Shown here one piece after another: positions 1 to 12,178 of a stretch of DNA of 64,000 nt. The notes below the pieces were generated by a model, which saw only the letters and a list, made by a program, of their open reading frames with translations, made no database searches and was not told the DNA's origin. Source of the stretch: Haberlea rhodopensis (Eukaryota; Streptophyta; Magnoliopsida; Lamiales; Gesneriaceae); contig CAJQUN010000003.1 in the NCBI GenBank assembly GCA_907163345.1, positions 28,225,879 to 28,289,878 on the forward strand, in the 5' to 3' direction. Position 1 is the stretch's first letter; every line of letters begins with the position of its first letter. Made by a program: the position numbers and the translations under genes.

Positions 1-1153
1 TCAGTTGGACCTAGCTTGACCCTGAGCGCAGCTGATTTGTTTGATCATATCTCATTGCTCGGATATCGAAATGGTAAAAGTCATAAATCACATCTGCAGA
101 ATTGGTTTGAATGTTATCACTGAGAAAAACCTTATGGATTCAAGAGAAACAACACTCGGCAAGGTTAAACCAACTCTGGTATTTTGTCATAACTATCAGC
201 TTAGTCATTGAAAGAAGGTTCACCAAGCATGCAAAAGAACATAACAACAAAGTACCAAGCTGAATATAAATGGGAGGTACCTAGATATATCTACAAGTTG
301 AACTACCGAACCGATGCACCTCCCTGACTTTCGAAAGATTGGCCAGAACATCCAATGTAACCATTGCAATGTTAGGAACATCACAAAAACTTTTCCAACA
401 GTCGTATCATTGTTTCTAACGGTCAAATCATTATTGATGGCAATAAAATACAACTCCTTGAAGATCAAAGAATGTGATTTAAGTTAGAATTCAATTATCC
501 AAAGGAGATTCAAGATGGGAGCTTCAAAGACATACTCTACTGAAATGATAGCACACATATGATCATGTTTATGATCATTTGTGCCGAATTTATTCACTCT
601 ATTCATTGTATAAGTGAGCTTAATAGAAGAGTGAAATTGATTGTAACTATGAAACATGGTATATCTGCAGCTTAGTTGAGTGGAGATGGTATGAGTTCTA
701 GTTGGATGAAGAATGACCAGCTAGATCGAGTTTGTACTAATCAAAGTCTTCTAGTCAATCTTTTCATTCGATGGAAGAATGAGAGATGTGGAAGGATTAT
801 ATCACATTCGAACTTCCAGAAACAAATCTTGTTTGCTTACTTATACGTTTTTATTATTTATCATGTTGTTATCACAACAGCTTATTAATCGAATTGTTTT
901 CACATATTTAACTTGTAAACTTTCAAATGATCGTATCCACGTATGTTTTCTTCAGTTAAGGGAGTCGGAAAGGCATGTCTTGATCTAAGTCACATGATGA
1001 GGATGCGCGGCATGTGCGGGTGCGGGTGTGGATGCGCGAGTGCGTCAATCTCAAAAAATTTTGAGTGCAGATACGCCTTAATGTACATATTAAAAAAGTA
1101 TTTATATATATATATATACACACACACACATACACACTAATGAAATAAAGTTA

Positions 1154-1220
<67 letters not shown>

Positions 1221-3056
1221 TAATGAAATAAAGTTACTCATACCTAATACACATCATGCTTGACAAAGTTATGTCATTTTATATTATTTACAATGCAATT
1301 CAAATCTTTTATTGACCGTTTTTCTATTAGAGATAATGATTATTCTCAGAAAAATATATTTTAGATAATGAAAAATAAAAATTAATTATTAATATTTGGT
1401 TATAAGATAATGAATTCGAAAATAAAACCAAATATTACCTATGAGTGTTCTGTAATAATCTGAAATTATTAAAAATGAATTATATTATTTCCGGAGAATT
1501 AAGAATGTATAACATTTAAATTCACGACTTAGTAAAACTTAATACATGACTTAATAAAACTTAGTCCTAAAGCGTCGTATATGTACTCAATGCGCCAGAT
1601 CACGACCGATCCGTCTGTGCGACTTAGTAAACTTAATATGCCTAAAAGCACCGCACAAGCACTCAATGGGTCAGTGCGAGCGAGACAGGAGCGCCAGTGC
1701 GCTAATGGAGGTAGGAGGATTATGTGACTTAGGTCTTGATTATAAGGATTCGAAACATCTTCGGCCAGATCTAAGTAGTTACAGCAATCACTAACGGAAA
1801 AATTTACATGTCGCGAAGATCACGAGCACAATCATATTCATCGAAGCAATCACCAAGATTTGATTGTATATACTAGTATTTTTTTTAACAAGATCAGAAA
1901 TCTTTGCTATGTTGGCTGCAGAAACAGTTAATGCTTTATCTACTATAATTCTGCATAAGTCTTCTAGACCGCTCCTCAGATGGTTGTGGGGATGGGCATC
2001 GATGATTTTGATGCATAGATTGTTAAGTCATGAACGTGTTTTGACGATAAACATCATCAGCATTCAGTTGATATAAAAGAAAGCTGAAAACATGTTTGAG
2101 GGTGATGAATTTGATTTGAATATAGGGTGTTTTTATACATGCAAGCCATGACCACTCATGTTTTTACTGTCATTATCCCTGAAGGCCAATCTATTTAGGG
2201 AAAACACTTGTTATGCACTCGGTTTAGGCTCCAATTTATACACTGACTCAGTATTAAAACACATCATCTTTTAAATTTAAAAATGCATAAATTAACATAC
2301 CAATTATTTTAGACAAATCAACATAAGTGGAACCTACACCGGATTCATACAAGTTTTTTCTCTATTATAGGTGATGGATTTACAAGATTTCTGAGTAATC
2401 CGATTTGGGAAATCCCTCTTGCCGGCTATTTTATGGTAATTGCAGATTTGAATTTCCTACACAAGAAAATTTAAATGATACAAATTGCATTAGTGTGTGT
2501 ATATAACAATTTTTCTAAGTATATAATATTTATTTTTAATATTTAAAACAATATTTAATTTTTATTAATAATTACCTAAAATTTTACAATAAAATTTATT
2601 CAAAAGTGAAAAACTAGCAAATATTTTGGTATACAGAGCAAGAAGAATATGATTGTACTTGGCGATTACCTGTCAGCAGTAAGAATCTTTACTTTTTCTG
2701 TATTAAAAAAATTTTGACATTAAATAAAATGGAAAAGCTTTTATTTGATTTATATATTTATATTTATTCGAAGGATTTTTTTCCATTTATCTCCCTACAT
2801 GATTTAGAAATAGATTTTAGGGTCATATTGTCATTTGACAATGGAAAAACGAGGTCGATTCTTCAGTCATTGTGTGTGTATATATATTAAAGGATGATCG
2901 TCTCGAATCGCATTTTTTTCTTCAAAATCTTTGAGATGCATCCCGCAGCAAAATCAATTGAAGTGATAAGACAACGAAGTCTACCCCTGCTCCTAAAACC
3001 CTGATATTTGAAATCGCATTTTAAAATACAAAGATTTACGCAAAATATCGCATTGC
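1..3056. other. Gene-free AT-rich DNA
   Basis: I see no convincing coding region or RNA gene here. The open frames are short, lack recognisable motifs and have no matching splice structure. The stretch contains an (AT)n microsatellite and, around 978-1745, a weak inverted similarity (gatctaagtcacat on one side, atgtgacttaggtc on the other) that may be the ends of an old small transposon. Confidence 0.6.
1157..1211. repeat. (AT)n microsatellite
   Basis: An uninterrupted AT dinucleotide run. The phrase acacactaatgaaataaagttac occurs on both sides of it, so the run sits inside a small direct duplication. Similar AT runs occur near 35491-35525, 39781-39801, 40667-40706 and 49470-49515. Confidence 0.95.
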
Positions 3057-3061
3057 AAATG

Positions 3062-3760
3062 TGTTGGAAAAATATACTTAATGAATTGAAATTAAGTAAG
3101 TTGGACAAGAGAAAATAGTTGAATACTTGATAAATGACAAAACGAGCAAAAACGGACGGAAATAACTACCCGGGGAAAATCCGGGCAGCCCAGGCGGCTC
3201 CCGAGCGCGCCCGGGCAGCGGCCGAATGCTGCCCAAATTTTTGGGCAGCAAGTTGGGCGCTCGAGCACCGCATCTGGGTGCTCAAGCGACCGAGATTCTG
3301 CCAGGAAAAAATTGTGGATTTTTTTTCGTGAACGGGTGTTTCCCTTCTCGTCCGGGTGTGTTTTTTCATGATTGGTTGTCTCCAATTATTGTCCTTTGAT
3401 GGAAATGGATGGCTAACTACACATACAACATCCCATATGAAGCATAACATAAGATTTTTGAAATTAACATCACAATTTGAGAGAGAAAAGCAAGATCAAA
3501 GTCATCTCATCGTCATATTCATTTTGTTCTTGAAGGAGAGAGTTTGCAACCTTTGTGATTAATGTTCTTGTGATTTGCACAATGCTACGATCACAAAAGA
3601 AGTCATTGTATCTTGAGAAAGAATTGCCACAAACCGAAAACACCTTGTGCGGGGCAAATTCCTCTTAAGGACAAAGTGTTATTCGCTTGCCTCGACTTAA
3701 GAAATTCATCGTTTCTTTTCCATAAATTCGCAGAGGAAATACCATACAACGCAACAAACA
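3062..3760 (+). mobile_element. Solo LTR of a copia element
   Basis: The block begins TGTTGGAAAA, ends ACAAACA, and is flanked by the 5-bp direct repeat aaatg (3057-3061 and 3761-3765), as expected of a single LTR left by LTR-LTR recombination. Its start and its 3' third (ttgtatcttg, then a GGGGCAAAT-like block, tcttaaggac, gcctcgac) match the layout of the copia-1 and copia-2 LTRs elsewhere in the window, so it is probably a divergent relative. The middle (about 3168-3300) is unusually GC-rich and full of inverted repeats, including gctgcccaaa paired with tttgggcagc. No internal retrotransposon sequence is attached. Confidence 0.8.
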
Positions 3761-4043
3761 AAATGTCAATTCTGTTTCACCACATGCTGAATTTACAACA
3801 GTTGATCGTTGATAGCACCTCCTGCCATTCAGAATTCATTTGAACATTCATTTTTTTACCATTAGAATTCATTTAAACGTTCCATTATCATATATGTTTC
3901 AAGGGATTGAATGGGATAAACCAAGTATGTTCATGCTGATAAAATAGTATGGCACACCATGTATCATCACCTGATTGATTCAAGGACGTCATTGAAGAAT
4001 ATATTGAAATTTGTAATATCAAATTTAGCAACATAATGTTCAG

Positions 4044-7000
4044 CTAGAAACCAGCCCATCCAGCAGGTTGGGAATCCAGGTTACCTTCCACGCTCTTCGG
4101 TAGGTTAAAACGTTGAGATTTACTCAATCCACCGATGGATGCAACCTTTGAGGAACTTGAAGGACCCGCCTTAAAATTCTCGAATCCAAATCCCCAAGCA
4201 TTGGCACCAGAAGATGGCTCGATGGCCTTCTTACTCTGCTGACCATTTCTTGTTCTAACAGATTTAGAAGTGTTGTTCCGTGGCAACGTCTGTGGCCTGG
4301 AATCATCTGTGAAAGCCTGCCATTGTTGAGTGTCCGGGCTCAGAGAATTTTGGTCAAATAAGCCCTGTTGCAATTCCCAGACCGTTCCTTCAATCTTCTC
4401 ATTCTTTGTTTTTGTGACAAAGATTCAAGAATTTAGTTTACAAAAAAATTGAATATTTTAGAGGAACATTTATCGGATGGAAGAACATACTGGTGGAGTG
4501 GTGGATGATTGGTTTCTGGGCTGATCTTTACTCGGTGATGGAGTTCTTGCAGCTAGATCTTGCTTAAGATCCTGTATTTCTTGACGCTGAGACCGACAAA
4601 TTGAAGAGAGCTTTTCGTATTTGGAGACTATTTCTGTCTTTTCAATATTGGCATTTGCAAGTTGCTCTCTCACCTTTTTGAGCTCTGCCTCCAAGAACTC
4701 TTCCTTTTCAGATCTCTGACCGTTAGTGCCAGGACTTCTCTTATTACTGCCAAATTCTGTGACAAAAGCATTGAATGCATCATTTTGAAAGGTGGGTGTG
4801 CCCTCTAGTTTTGGGGGTTTAAATATTTCGATATTTTGGTTTGAATCATCCGGCAATGGGGAATTATCTGAACTTGGTCTATTGACTGATCGACCAGGTG
4901 TATTCTTTTGGACAGTAGAAGATTGAAAATTTTGCTCCTCAGATGGAGTTGAATGGGAAGTTGGATTCTTTTCGGGACATATCTTGTCATGTCCAGATGA
5001 TATACGGTTGGTTGTGTCTTCATCATATTTAGGCCGACTCTCGTCCTCGTTGATTACTGAATCTTTTGCATGCTCGGAGGTCCAGAAAGCACCAAAAGGG
5101 CCCGCACTTTCACCTGTTCTGAGGTTATCTGGAACTATTGATACAGTTCGAGCTCCAGATGAGGGAGGAGGAGGTGGACTTCTACGAGGCACAGGATTGG
5201 ACTTGTTTGCAGCCTTTGGCATGCCTGAAACAAGCCCGTAGTTATAAGAGATCATTATAAGCAAGGGACAAACAAATGGACATAATGAAATAGTCTTATC
5301 ATTCGATCACAGATTTTCAGAATACCATTTACATTTAGTCATTTGAATTGTTCACAATTCTAATCATGACATTCCAGAACCAAGAACTGACAATATCTTC
5401 ACCTGCAAGAACATCGGTAGTCTGTTGTGGCATTTCCGGACATCTGTCAGGTAATGATTTCTGTGACCCTTCCGGTAAAAGGCTATTAACATGGAACCAA
5501 ACCTGTGACCAAAGGAATCAACAAAAGTAATCGGTAAGCATACATGCAAGCCTAGCCCCAGTGATAGCCATGGGAACAAAGAACTACAACTAACCTAAGA
5601 TCATGGAGATGAATAGGAATCAAGCAAAATGCTTGCCTGCGTAATATCTGGTCTGTCTTTTGGGGAAGATTGGAGCATGTCTCTTATAAGGTCTGTCAGT
5701 GAAGAGTTGTACTTGGGTAAATCTGGGATTCGGTAGTTCCCATTTAAAATTTGGAGCTTCGATTCACCATCGAATGCTAACTTGAAGTAACATATGCGAA
5801 AAAGGAGACACCCAAGTGCCTGTAAAGTAAAAGGCTCGATCTTGGATAATTAACAAGCTTACAGAGGATGGAAGCTGATCGAATCTGCTGGATTAATCAA
5901 CAGGATTTAAGAACCAGTCAACTTACCCATATATCTACTTTCTCATTTATAAGTTCTCTGCGAAATAGATCCCACATCTAAACAAATGAGAGAGAAAACA
6001 GTCATCAATTGACAGCAAAAAGGAAAAAAAGTAAAAAGTGAGATCTCGATAGAAAGCTATCCGTCTACCTCTGGAGCTCTATATGCTGGTGTTGTGTATT
6101 TCCTGATATTATCTTCCTCGATACCCATCTCCTCAGGCTTCTCGAAGCGTTTATGATTTGTGGAAGTACTACCAAAATCACACAACTTCCACAATCCATC
6201 AGACCCCAGCAAAAGATTCTCAGCCTTCAAATCTCTGTACAGTGCAACACAAGAATGATGAACAGAGAAACTTCAAAATGAGTGGAGCAAAATCGAGTGA
6301 TCACGACCCCACAGCAAAGAAGAATTGTTGAATAGTTAGATAAAGATTTAGTATTTAAATCTTTGTGTTTAAACTTGGTAGGATAATATTATAAGTTTGG
6401 TAGGATAATATTATCTAGAGATTTAATTTGATTTGATTTAGATAGAGATAAACTAGGTAGTTTCCTTCTATGAATCTTTATATTCACCTATAAATAGATG
6501 GCAATTGTAACTCTTTTAATTATTCAATTAATAAAGAGTATTTTCAACTCTCAAATTATTTATTTCCTACATGGTATCAGAGCCTAGCAGACGCAAACTC
6601 CAAGAAAAAGGGCACAACTCCGAGAAAGATGAGGAAGCCTCAAGCAGATTTTGAAGGCAAGTTGAGCATGATTGATATACATGTATCAACTTAAGGGGGA
6701 GTGTTAAATAGTTAAATAAAGATTTAGTATTTTGTGTTTAAACTTGATAGGATAATATTATAAGTTTGGTAGGATAATATTATCTAGAGAGTTAGTTTGA
6801 TTTGAATTATATAGAGATAAACTAGGTAGTTTCTTTCTATGAATCTTTATATTCACCTATAAATAGATGGTCATTGTAATTCTTTTAATTATTCAATTAA
6901 TAATTCTCAATTATTTATTTCCTACAAGAATGTTGTGCTATTCTATATATCATTTAAAACATAAAAACCAACAAAATCAACGACTGTAAAATTTCAACTA

Positions 7001-7771
7001 TTCTTATTCAGCAGGCTTAAAGAAAAGTAATAATGCGAAAATTTCACTATTCTTGCACATATAAGTGCAAGAAGAAGCAAAAACAAGATGTGAATAAAAT
7101 GCCTACCTCATAAAAAAAAGAGAAACAACTTTTTTTCCAGATGAGAGTTGGTAATTTAACAGTCCTTCAGGACTTAATTTTCTCGACAGAAAGATGTGCC
7201 AACAGAAATTAACAGAAGCATGGGGAATTTAAAAGAAAATAAGGCACAAATATTACATCAAATCCAAAAATTATTCAGAGATAACTAAGAAAGATCAAGC
7301 ACAATACCGGTGCGCAATAGGTGGGCTGTGGCAGTGCATTGCAAAGACAGCATTGCACACATCCCGAAAAATTGTTAGAATCTGTTTTTCCTCAAAGAAC
7401 CCGGCTCCCCTGCTCTCTAGCACATTAACCAGAGACTTCTCACAATATTCCATGAGAAGGAGGGTCTCCTTGGTACGACCCATATCAAAAACAGCATGTG
7501 CATAAAGAGTGACAACATTGGGATGCCCTTTGAGTGATTTCATGACTGATATCTCTTTCATCGCTAGCTCTAGTGACTCTTCATCATTGCATATAATGTG
7601 CTTTAATGCAAATGGCTTGGAACCATGTATTGCATCTCTAGCTGAGTAAACGCATGAAAATCCACCTTCCGCGATGACATTACGAACCTGAACTTTGAAA
7701 CTGCCGATGTCAATGATGCGACCTTCCAATCCAGTTTGTTCTTTATGCGTAAAGGGTTTGAATCTCCACAT
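4044..7771 (-). CDS. AAK1/NAK-family (Ark/Prk) serine/threonine protein kinase
   Basis: Seven coding exons can be joined in frame (7771-7308, 6234-6069, 5977-5927, 5819-5637, 5502-5403, 5224-4491, 4403-4044), giving 685 residues. The first exon starts MWRFKPFTHK after caacc and carries the glycine loop AEGGFSCVY, the lysine in FALKHI and the NVVTLYAHAV strand. Exon 2 supplies the catalytic HRDLKAEN, the DFG motif and the APE motif, so the kinase looks active. Later exons give the C-lobe (VDIWALGCLLF), a proline/serine-rich linker (RRSPPPPPSS), a coiled coil (EEFLEAELKKVREQLANANI) and a C-terminus ending GWAGF. Members of this family in animals and yeast phosphorylate clathrin adaptor subunits and control endocytosis; the plant role is inferred. 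All introns are GT-AG except the one after 5637, which begins GC. A TRIM sits in the intron between exons 1 and 2. Confidence 0.9.
6326..6571 (+). repeat. TRIM 5' LTR
   Basis: Left terminal repeat, 246 bp. It differs from the right copy mainly by small indels, including a stretch near the start and one before the final tcaaattatt. It contains the TATA-like motif cctataaatag near 6488-6498. Confidence 0.93.
6702..6926 (+). repeat. TRIM 3' LTR
   Basis: Right terminal repeat, 225 bp, directly after the polypurine tract and followed by the target-site duplication agaat. Confidence 0.93.
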
Positions 7772-7810
7772 GGTTGGTGGTGACTCCTTTATAGCAAAAA
7801 AGGTGAATTC
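7772..7810 (-). other. 5' UTR part of the first coding exon of the kinase gene
   Basis: On the minus strand the sequence ttttcag lies just before position 7810 and makes a good 3' splice site, so the open frame extending upstream of the MWRF start is probably intronic. The exon then begins gaattcacc and runs through a short leader to the ATG at 7771. The intron upstream would span about 7811-9247, with no coding sequence in it. Confidence 0.6.
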
Positions 7811-9247
7811 CTGAAAATATGATAGCATTTTCTAGAAGTCAGCTACATACAGTATGAGATAAAAGTAAACAAAATCCAAACCAACATGAGCTAAATCAAA
7901 TCATACAAATCCAAATGAAGCCTATACCTGCATTAAAATGAAGTTTCTTTTGGATCGGGTCGTTAAAATGAAGTCATCACTACAAAAGCAGTTATTTAAA
8001 AGGAAAAGGTCTGGAACTGTACATCGATAAAACTAAAGCTTCAAATGCTGCATACCCGAAAAGACAAAATGAGTGATCAAACCTTCTTCAAGATCAGTAC
8101 TGTCCACCCACAATTACCAAATAGCTTACCATTAAGTAGAGAATAAGTCATAACTATGCAGATCCCTTTTAACTTAAAAGCATGCTCTTTCGTATTTTTT
8201 TTCCATTCATTGTACTAAATGGATTTGAAAATATACAGTTTAGAAAATCAAAATCTCTACAAATATGCATATAACCAGGTGTCCGATACGATTGGCACTC
8301 AACAAGCAAATAAGCAGATACAGCCAATATTCAAAAATGAAGAGAGCTAAGCCACCAAATACACACTGAGATACCAGACCAACATGAACAACAAAGGGGC
8401 TGCTCGAAGGTTAATCAATGCCACCAATTAATTGCATAAATGATTCACTTCTAAATTTTCCAACATTAATATCCTCAATGATCATCTGCCTACTTCACCA
8501 TCTACACACATATTTCAAATTTACTGCAGCAGATCACAGCAATGATTGAAAAGGTTCCTTTCATGAAGTTTTGAAAAATGTTTACCTATCGAGTTGGATG
8601 GATCCCAAAATAGCCACAATAACCACTTCTAGAAAACTAACACTCCCAGTAATCCCAGATTATTGCAACCAAAACAGGTAAGCAAATACCAGCCACAACA
8701 TGAACTTCAAAAGAGACATCATCACTCTTTTGATTTCAGGTTGATTCTTTGAAAGAAAGATCACTGCCACAACCAGATGTTGTCAGGATTAACATTTAAC
8801 ACCATTTCAGAAACTAAGAAACTTCCAAACCAAACCCACCATATAAACACACATATTTTACCTATAATTGCATTCGGCAGAATATATGAATAGATCACGA
8901 TTTCATAAATACACAGCTGAACATAAATTTCAAACCAAGAGAACTTTAGCATAAAATTCAAATCTTTCATCGGATCTAAACACCTTTTGATTACATCCAA
9001 ACGAAATAAATAAACAACATTCACATTAATAGGTTCCATGTCTTAGATGACGCTGATTGTGGTGGCGATGGAAAGGACGTGAAGTGGCGGCAATTGGGGT
9101 AAGATTAAACTACTTAATCATAAAATTAGATACAGAAACAATTTGAACACAAAAAGAAGCTTTCAGATCTTGAGCTGGGATTCACCTGATCGACCAAAAA
9201 TATTAAACTGCTTTCATCAAAATTCAACAACCAAGATTTCTGTATAC

Positions 9248-9440
9248 CTCGTAAAAAAAGAATTCGATCCAAAACCCAGGCACGATTCAATGACGGAGAT
9301 CTGGGAAATGGTGGGTTTTGGATATTGATAATTGAGTCGTGGAGAGAGTGAATTGTTGGGAAAATGAGGGAGAATGTGTGGGTTGCAATATCTTGAATCG
9401 TATGTTGACAGAATGATGGCCGCCTTCGTCACGTTTGCTA
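9248..9440 (-). other. Likely non-coding first exon and promoter-proximal region of the kinase gene
   Basis: Reading the minus strand, a pyrimidine-rich leader (cattctccctcattttccc) precedes a stretch ending acgag followed by gtatac, a plausible 5' splice site at 9247/9248. The leader and the upstream drop into AT-rich DNA fit a first exon whose start I cannot fix exactly. The open frame across it has no recognisable motif and is treated as untranslated. A transcript is needed to confirm it. Confidence 0.45.
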
Positions 9441-10226
9441 TGCAAAAAGAACAAAATATTGTTGACTTGAAAGCATCGTTGTTGGAGTATGACGAGCTAG
9501 GATTATAAGATTATGAGTTTGATTTTTACAAGACTTTTTTTATCTGAGCTTATTGTATTGGGCTTGACTAGTGCGGTTTACTCAATTAACGTGGTTTACA
9601 GGCTACTGAGTTACCCAAGAGTATACATAATACTCACCTTAAGAACAAGGTTGTGGGTTTCATCATCCTAAAAAATTAAATACCAAATTTTTTTTACATG
9701 AGTTATTTAATAGTCTTTAATTAAAATTATATGAAGAACAAAAATAAATTTTGCATATAAAACTTGCAATGGAAAGAAATTATACTTTACTAAATTTGAA
9801 GGTTTAATAATTAAATGATATTTTTTTAAAATATATATTATTCATAATGATGATAATTTGAAATTATATAATCAATGGTATGTTAGTTTAAGTATAAAAA
9901 TTAATCAGAATTGAAGTATTGAACTAGAGTAGATAATATAATTTATCAAATTATTATTTTTACCCAATTTGTTCGTAAATCTATCAATCAACTATGGTTC
10001 GCTTTTTTGTCTAGATCGCAAAATCTTTTTTATATATTCTCTTTTAAATAAAAAAAATTAGTATCATTAAAGAAATTTGGATATTTAATGAGATAAGAGT
10101 CAATGTTAAAATGAAAAAAATATCGATTATAAAATTGATAATAACACTTCGTTTTCCACTCCTGTTTTTTGATGTATTGTGTAAAATATTTAATTTTACC
10201 AAGCTGAAGGGCATTGAGAATAACGT

Positions 10227-10330
10227 CATGTACCATTCATATGGCGATGTTTGCCGTCATCTCAGGGTTTATGGTAGCATTATGTAACATTCATATGGTT
10301 ATATTTGCCGTCATCTCAGGGTAACAAGAT
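10227..10330. repeat. Short tandem duplication, about 55-bp unit
   Basis: The phrase beginning cattcatatgg and running to tttgccgtcatctcaggg occurs twice in a row with minor substitutions (first copy near 10232, second near 10287). It has no coding meaning that I can see. Confidence 0.8.
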
Positions 10331-10347
10331 GTTACCTTTAGAGGTGT

Positions 10348-10517
10348 TTTTACTTTATGAGATAACTGTTGGATTGTATAATTTATCCTATCATATTTAC
10401 TTTAAAATGGACATGAAATATTTGTTACATTTAGGGGTGTTCTTACTTTATGGGATAACCGTTGGATTGTATAATTGTATAATTTATCCTATCATATTTA
10501 CTTTAAAATGGACATGA
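10348..10517. repeat. Tandem duplication, about 90-100-bp unit
   Basis: A block running from ttactttatg through ggattgtataattta to ttaaaatggacatga is present twice side by side. The second copy has an extra ttgtata unit. Confidence 0.85.
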
Positions 10518-11016
10518 TAAAATATTATTGCCAATTGATAAACAATCCCAATTTGTGGTTAATCTTTGGCTGTTCGGAGGGAAGATTGAAAAATTATTCT
10601 CTACCCTATTTATTAATATTAATAGTAATTAATTTTAATCAGAAAAATAATGAAGTTTAATTATTAATGTTAAAAATAAACTGATATTATTAAAAATAAT
10701 AAAATTTATAGACGCCTTATTATCATAATGTTAATCAAAACTTTAATTAATAATATTGAAAATAATGAAATTTATAATAATAAAAAAATAATATCTTTAA
10801 TAAAAATCCAAGGGTAAAACAATAAAACATCATCTCATCAAATTCAATTATAATTTTAATTATTCGAAATAAACATAATATTATTTATCATCACTATTGC
10901 ATAGCATATCTATTAATACTAATAATCACAACATAACTTATTAATATAGTCTTATCATTCGAAATAAACACAACACCTAAGGATAACATCAAAGTAAGAC
11001 ATCTAAATAAACATTT

Positions 11017-11661
11017 TGTGGGGAAAATGTTTGAATATGTATCTATGGGCACTTGCAAACAAAGTAACAATGGCTAGAGAGGATGTCGATGCGAGATTTG
11101 AAATCTTCATCCTTAAGATAATATTGTCCTGCTACGGTGCTAACGGTTCAATTGGCAATTTCTATCCCAAGATACAATTACTTATGACTTGTAATATGAG
11201 CACTCCAAATCACAAATCTTCAAACCACAAAGGTTTGAAAGCACTCAAACAAGGAGAATGAAAAGATGAATAAAATGCTTCAGATTTTGATCTCTATTTT
11301 GCTTGTTAATTTTCGAAAATCTGATTCTTATTCAACCAAAGATTGTTCTTTATATAATAGACCAAGTTGTGCCACCAATTGGATGCACCAAATCATGAAA
11401 AAACGTACTAAAACGCGAAGGAACGCACCTGTCTGTCAAAACCATATAGGCACGATTGATCGCTCCCCTTCTATTTTCACACGCCTCTGAGCACGATCAA
11501 TCGTGCCTGGCATAAATTTTCCAGTGCTTTTTTCGAAACAGGTGCAATCGATCATGCCAACATATGGCGATCGATCACGGCCTCCGTTACACTCCGACTT
11601 ACGATTTCGTTTCGTCTGGTCCTCGATGCTTAACTTCTAATTCATTAAGCATTTTCCAACA
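11017..11661 (-). repeat. Copia-1 3' LTR (left)
   Basis: On the minus strand it starts TGTTGGAAAA at 11661, right after a purine-rich tract in the complement of gtcgcccacttgaatt. A TATA box (ctattatataaag) lies near 11345-11360, and palindromic cgatcgatcg-type motifs lie 95-230 bp upstream of it (11451-11580), for example gcacgatcaatcgtgc at 11491-11506. Confidence 0.9.
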
Positions 11662-12178
11662 GTCGCCCACTTGAATTAAATTAATGCATGATGTAATTGA
11701 GTGCCTTCAACGAATTTTTATGACATCTGCAGAGGTGGCTTGCGGCATTGAACCTTCCGTAGTAGCATTCAATCGGATTTACTTGACTTAATAGTGAACT
11801 TATAATATTGAACTATTTAGTCGTTGGTGCAAACCGAGACAACTGAACCCACAACATAACAACTCTAACATTCGTTTTGGTTTTTTACTGTTATATCCTT
11901 TTCGGTCATGGACCATGCTTGATTTCATAAGTGTTTTTTTCATCTTTGAAGCTGTCACACTTCGCACTTACGTAGGTGATCTCCTAAAAGAGTATCCCGC
12001 TATACTCCAACATATTCTTATTTGTCTTAGAAATCATTAAAAGCCATTTGTTTATCCCCGTACCCTTTTGTAGGCTACACCTCTTGTCATATGATGGGTT
12101 GGATATTGATCTCCAAGGTGTTTATACAATCTCATAATATAGTTGTCACTTTTTGAACCTAGATCTTGGGATCTCCAG

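Larger units (their letters stand above)
6326..6926 (+). mobile_element. Complete TRIM (terminal-repeat retrotransposon in miniature)
   Basis: Two direct repeats, 6326-6571 and 6702-6926, both begin TGTTRAATAG and end TTTATTTCCTACA. Directly after the left repeat comes TGGTATCAGAGC (6572-6583), the primer site for initiator tRNA-Met. Directly before the right repeat comes a polypurine tract, aaggggga (6693-6700). The 5-bp duplication agaat flanks the whole (6321-6325 and 6927-6931). The internal part is only 130 bp and cannot encode a protein, so movement needs proteins in trans. Each LTR holds a TATA-like cctataaatag. It lies in the intron between kinase exons 1 and 2, in the opposite orientation to the gene. 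Confidence 0.95.
9441..11011. other. Gene-free AT-rich DNA
   Basis: I see no gene in this stretch. It is very AT-rich and contains two local direct duplications (near 10227-10330 and 10348-10517). Confidence 0.6.

Noticed and set aside
220..468. 82-codon minus-strand frame with hydrophobic residues
   Set aside because: No homologue recognised, no splice partner, and composition matches the surrounding non-coding DNA.
7769..7828. Upstream start for the kinase (MLSYFQEFTFF)
   Set aside because: A clear 3' splice site (ttttcag) lies within this extension, so those codons are mostly intron and leader; MWRFKPF is the better start.
9217..9432. 71-codon minus-strand frame upstream of the kinase gene
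   Set aside because: It coincides with the inferred 5' UTR exon and ends at a good splice donor; the main ATG at 7771 gives the conserved kinase start.
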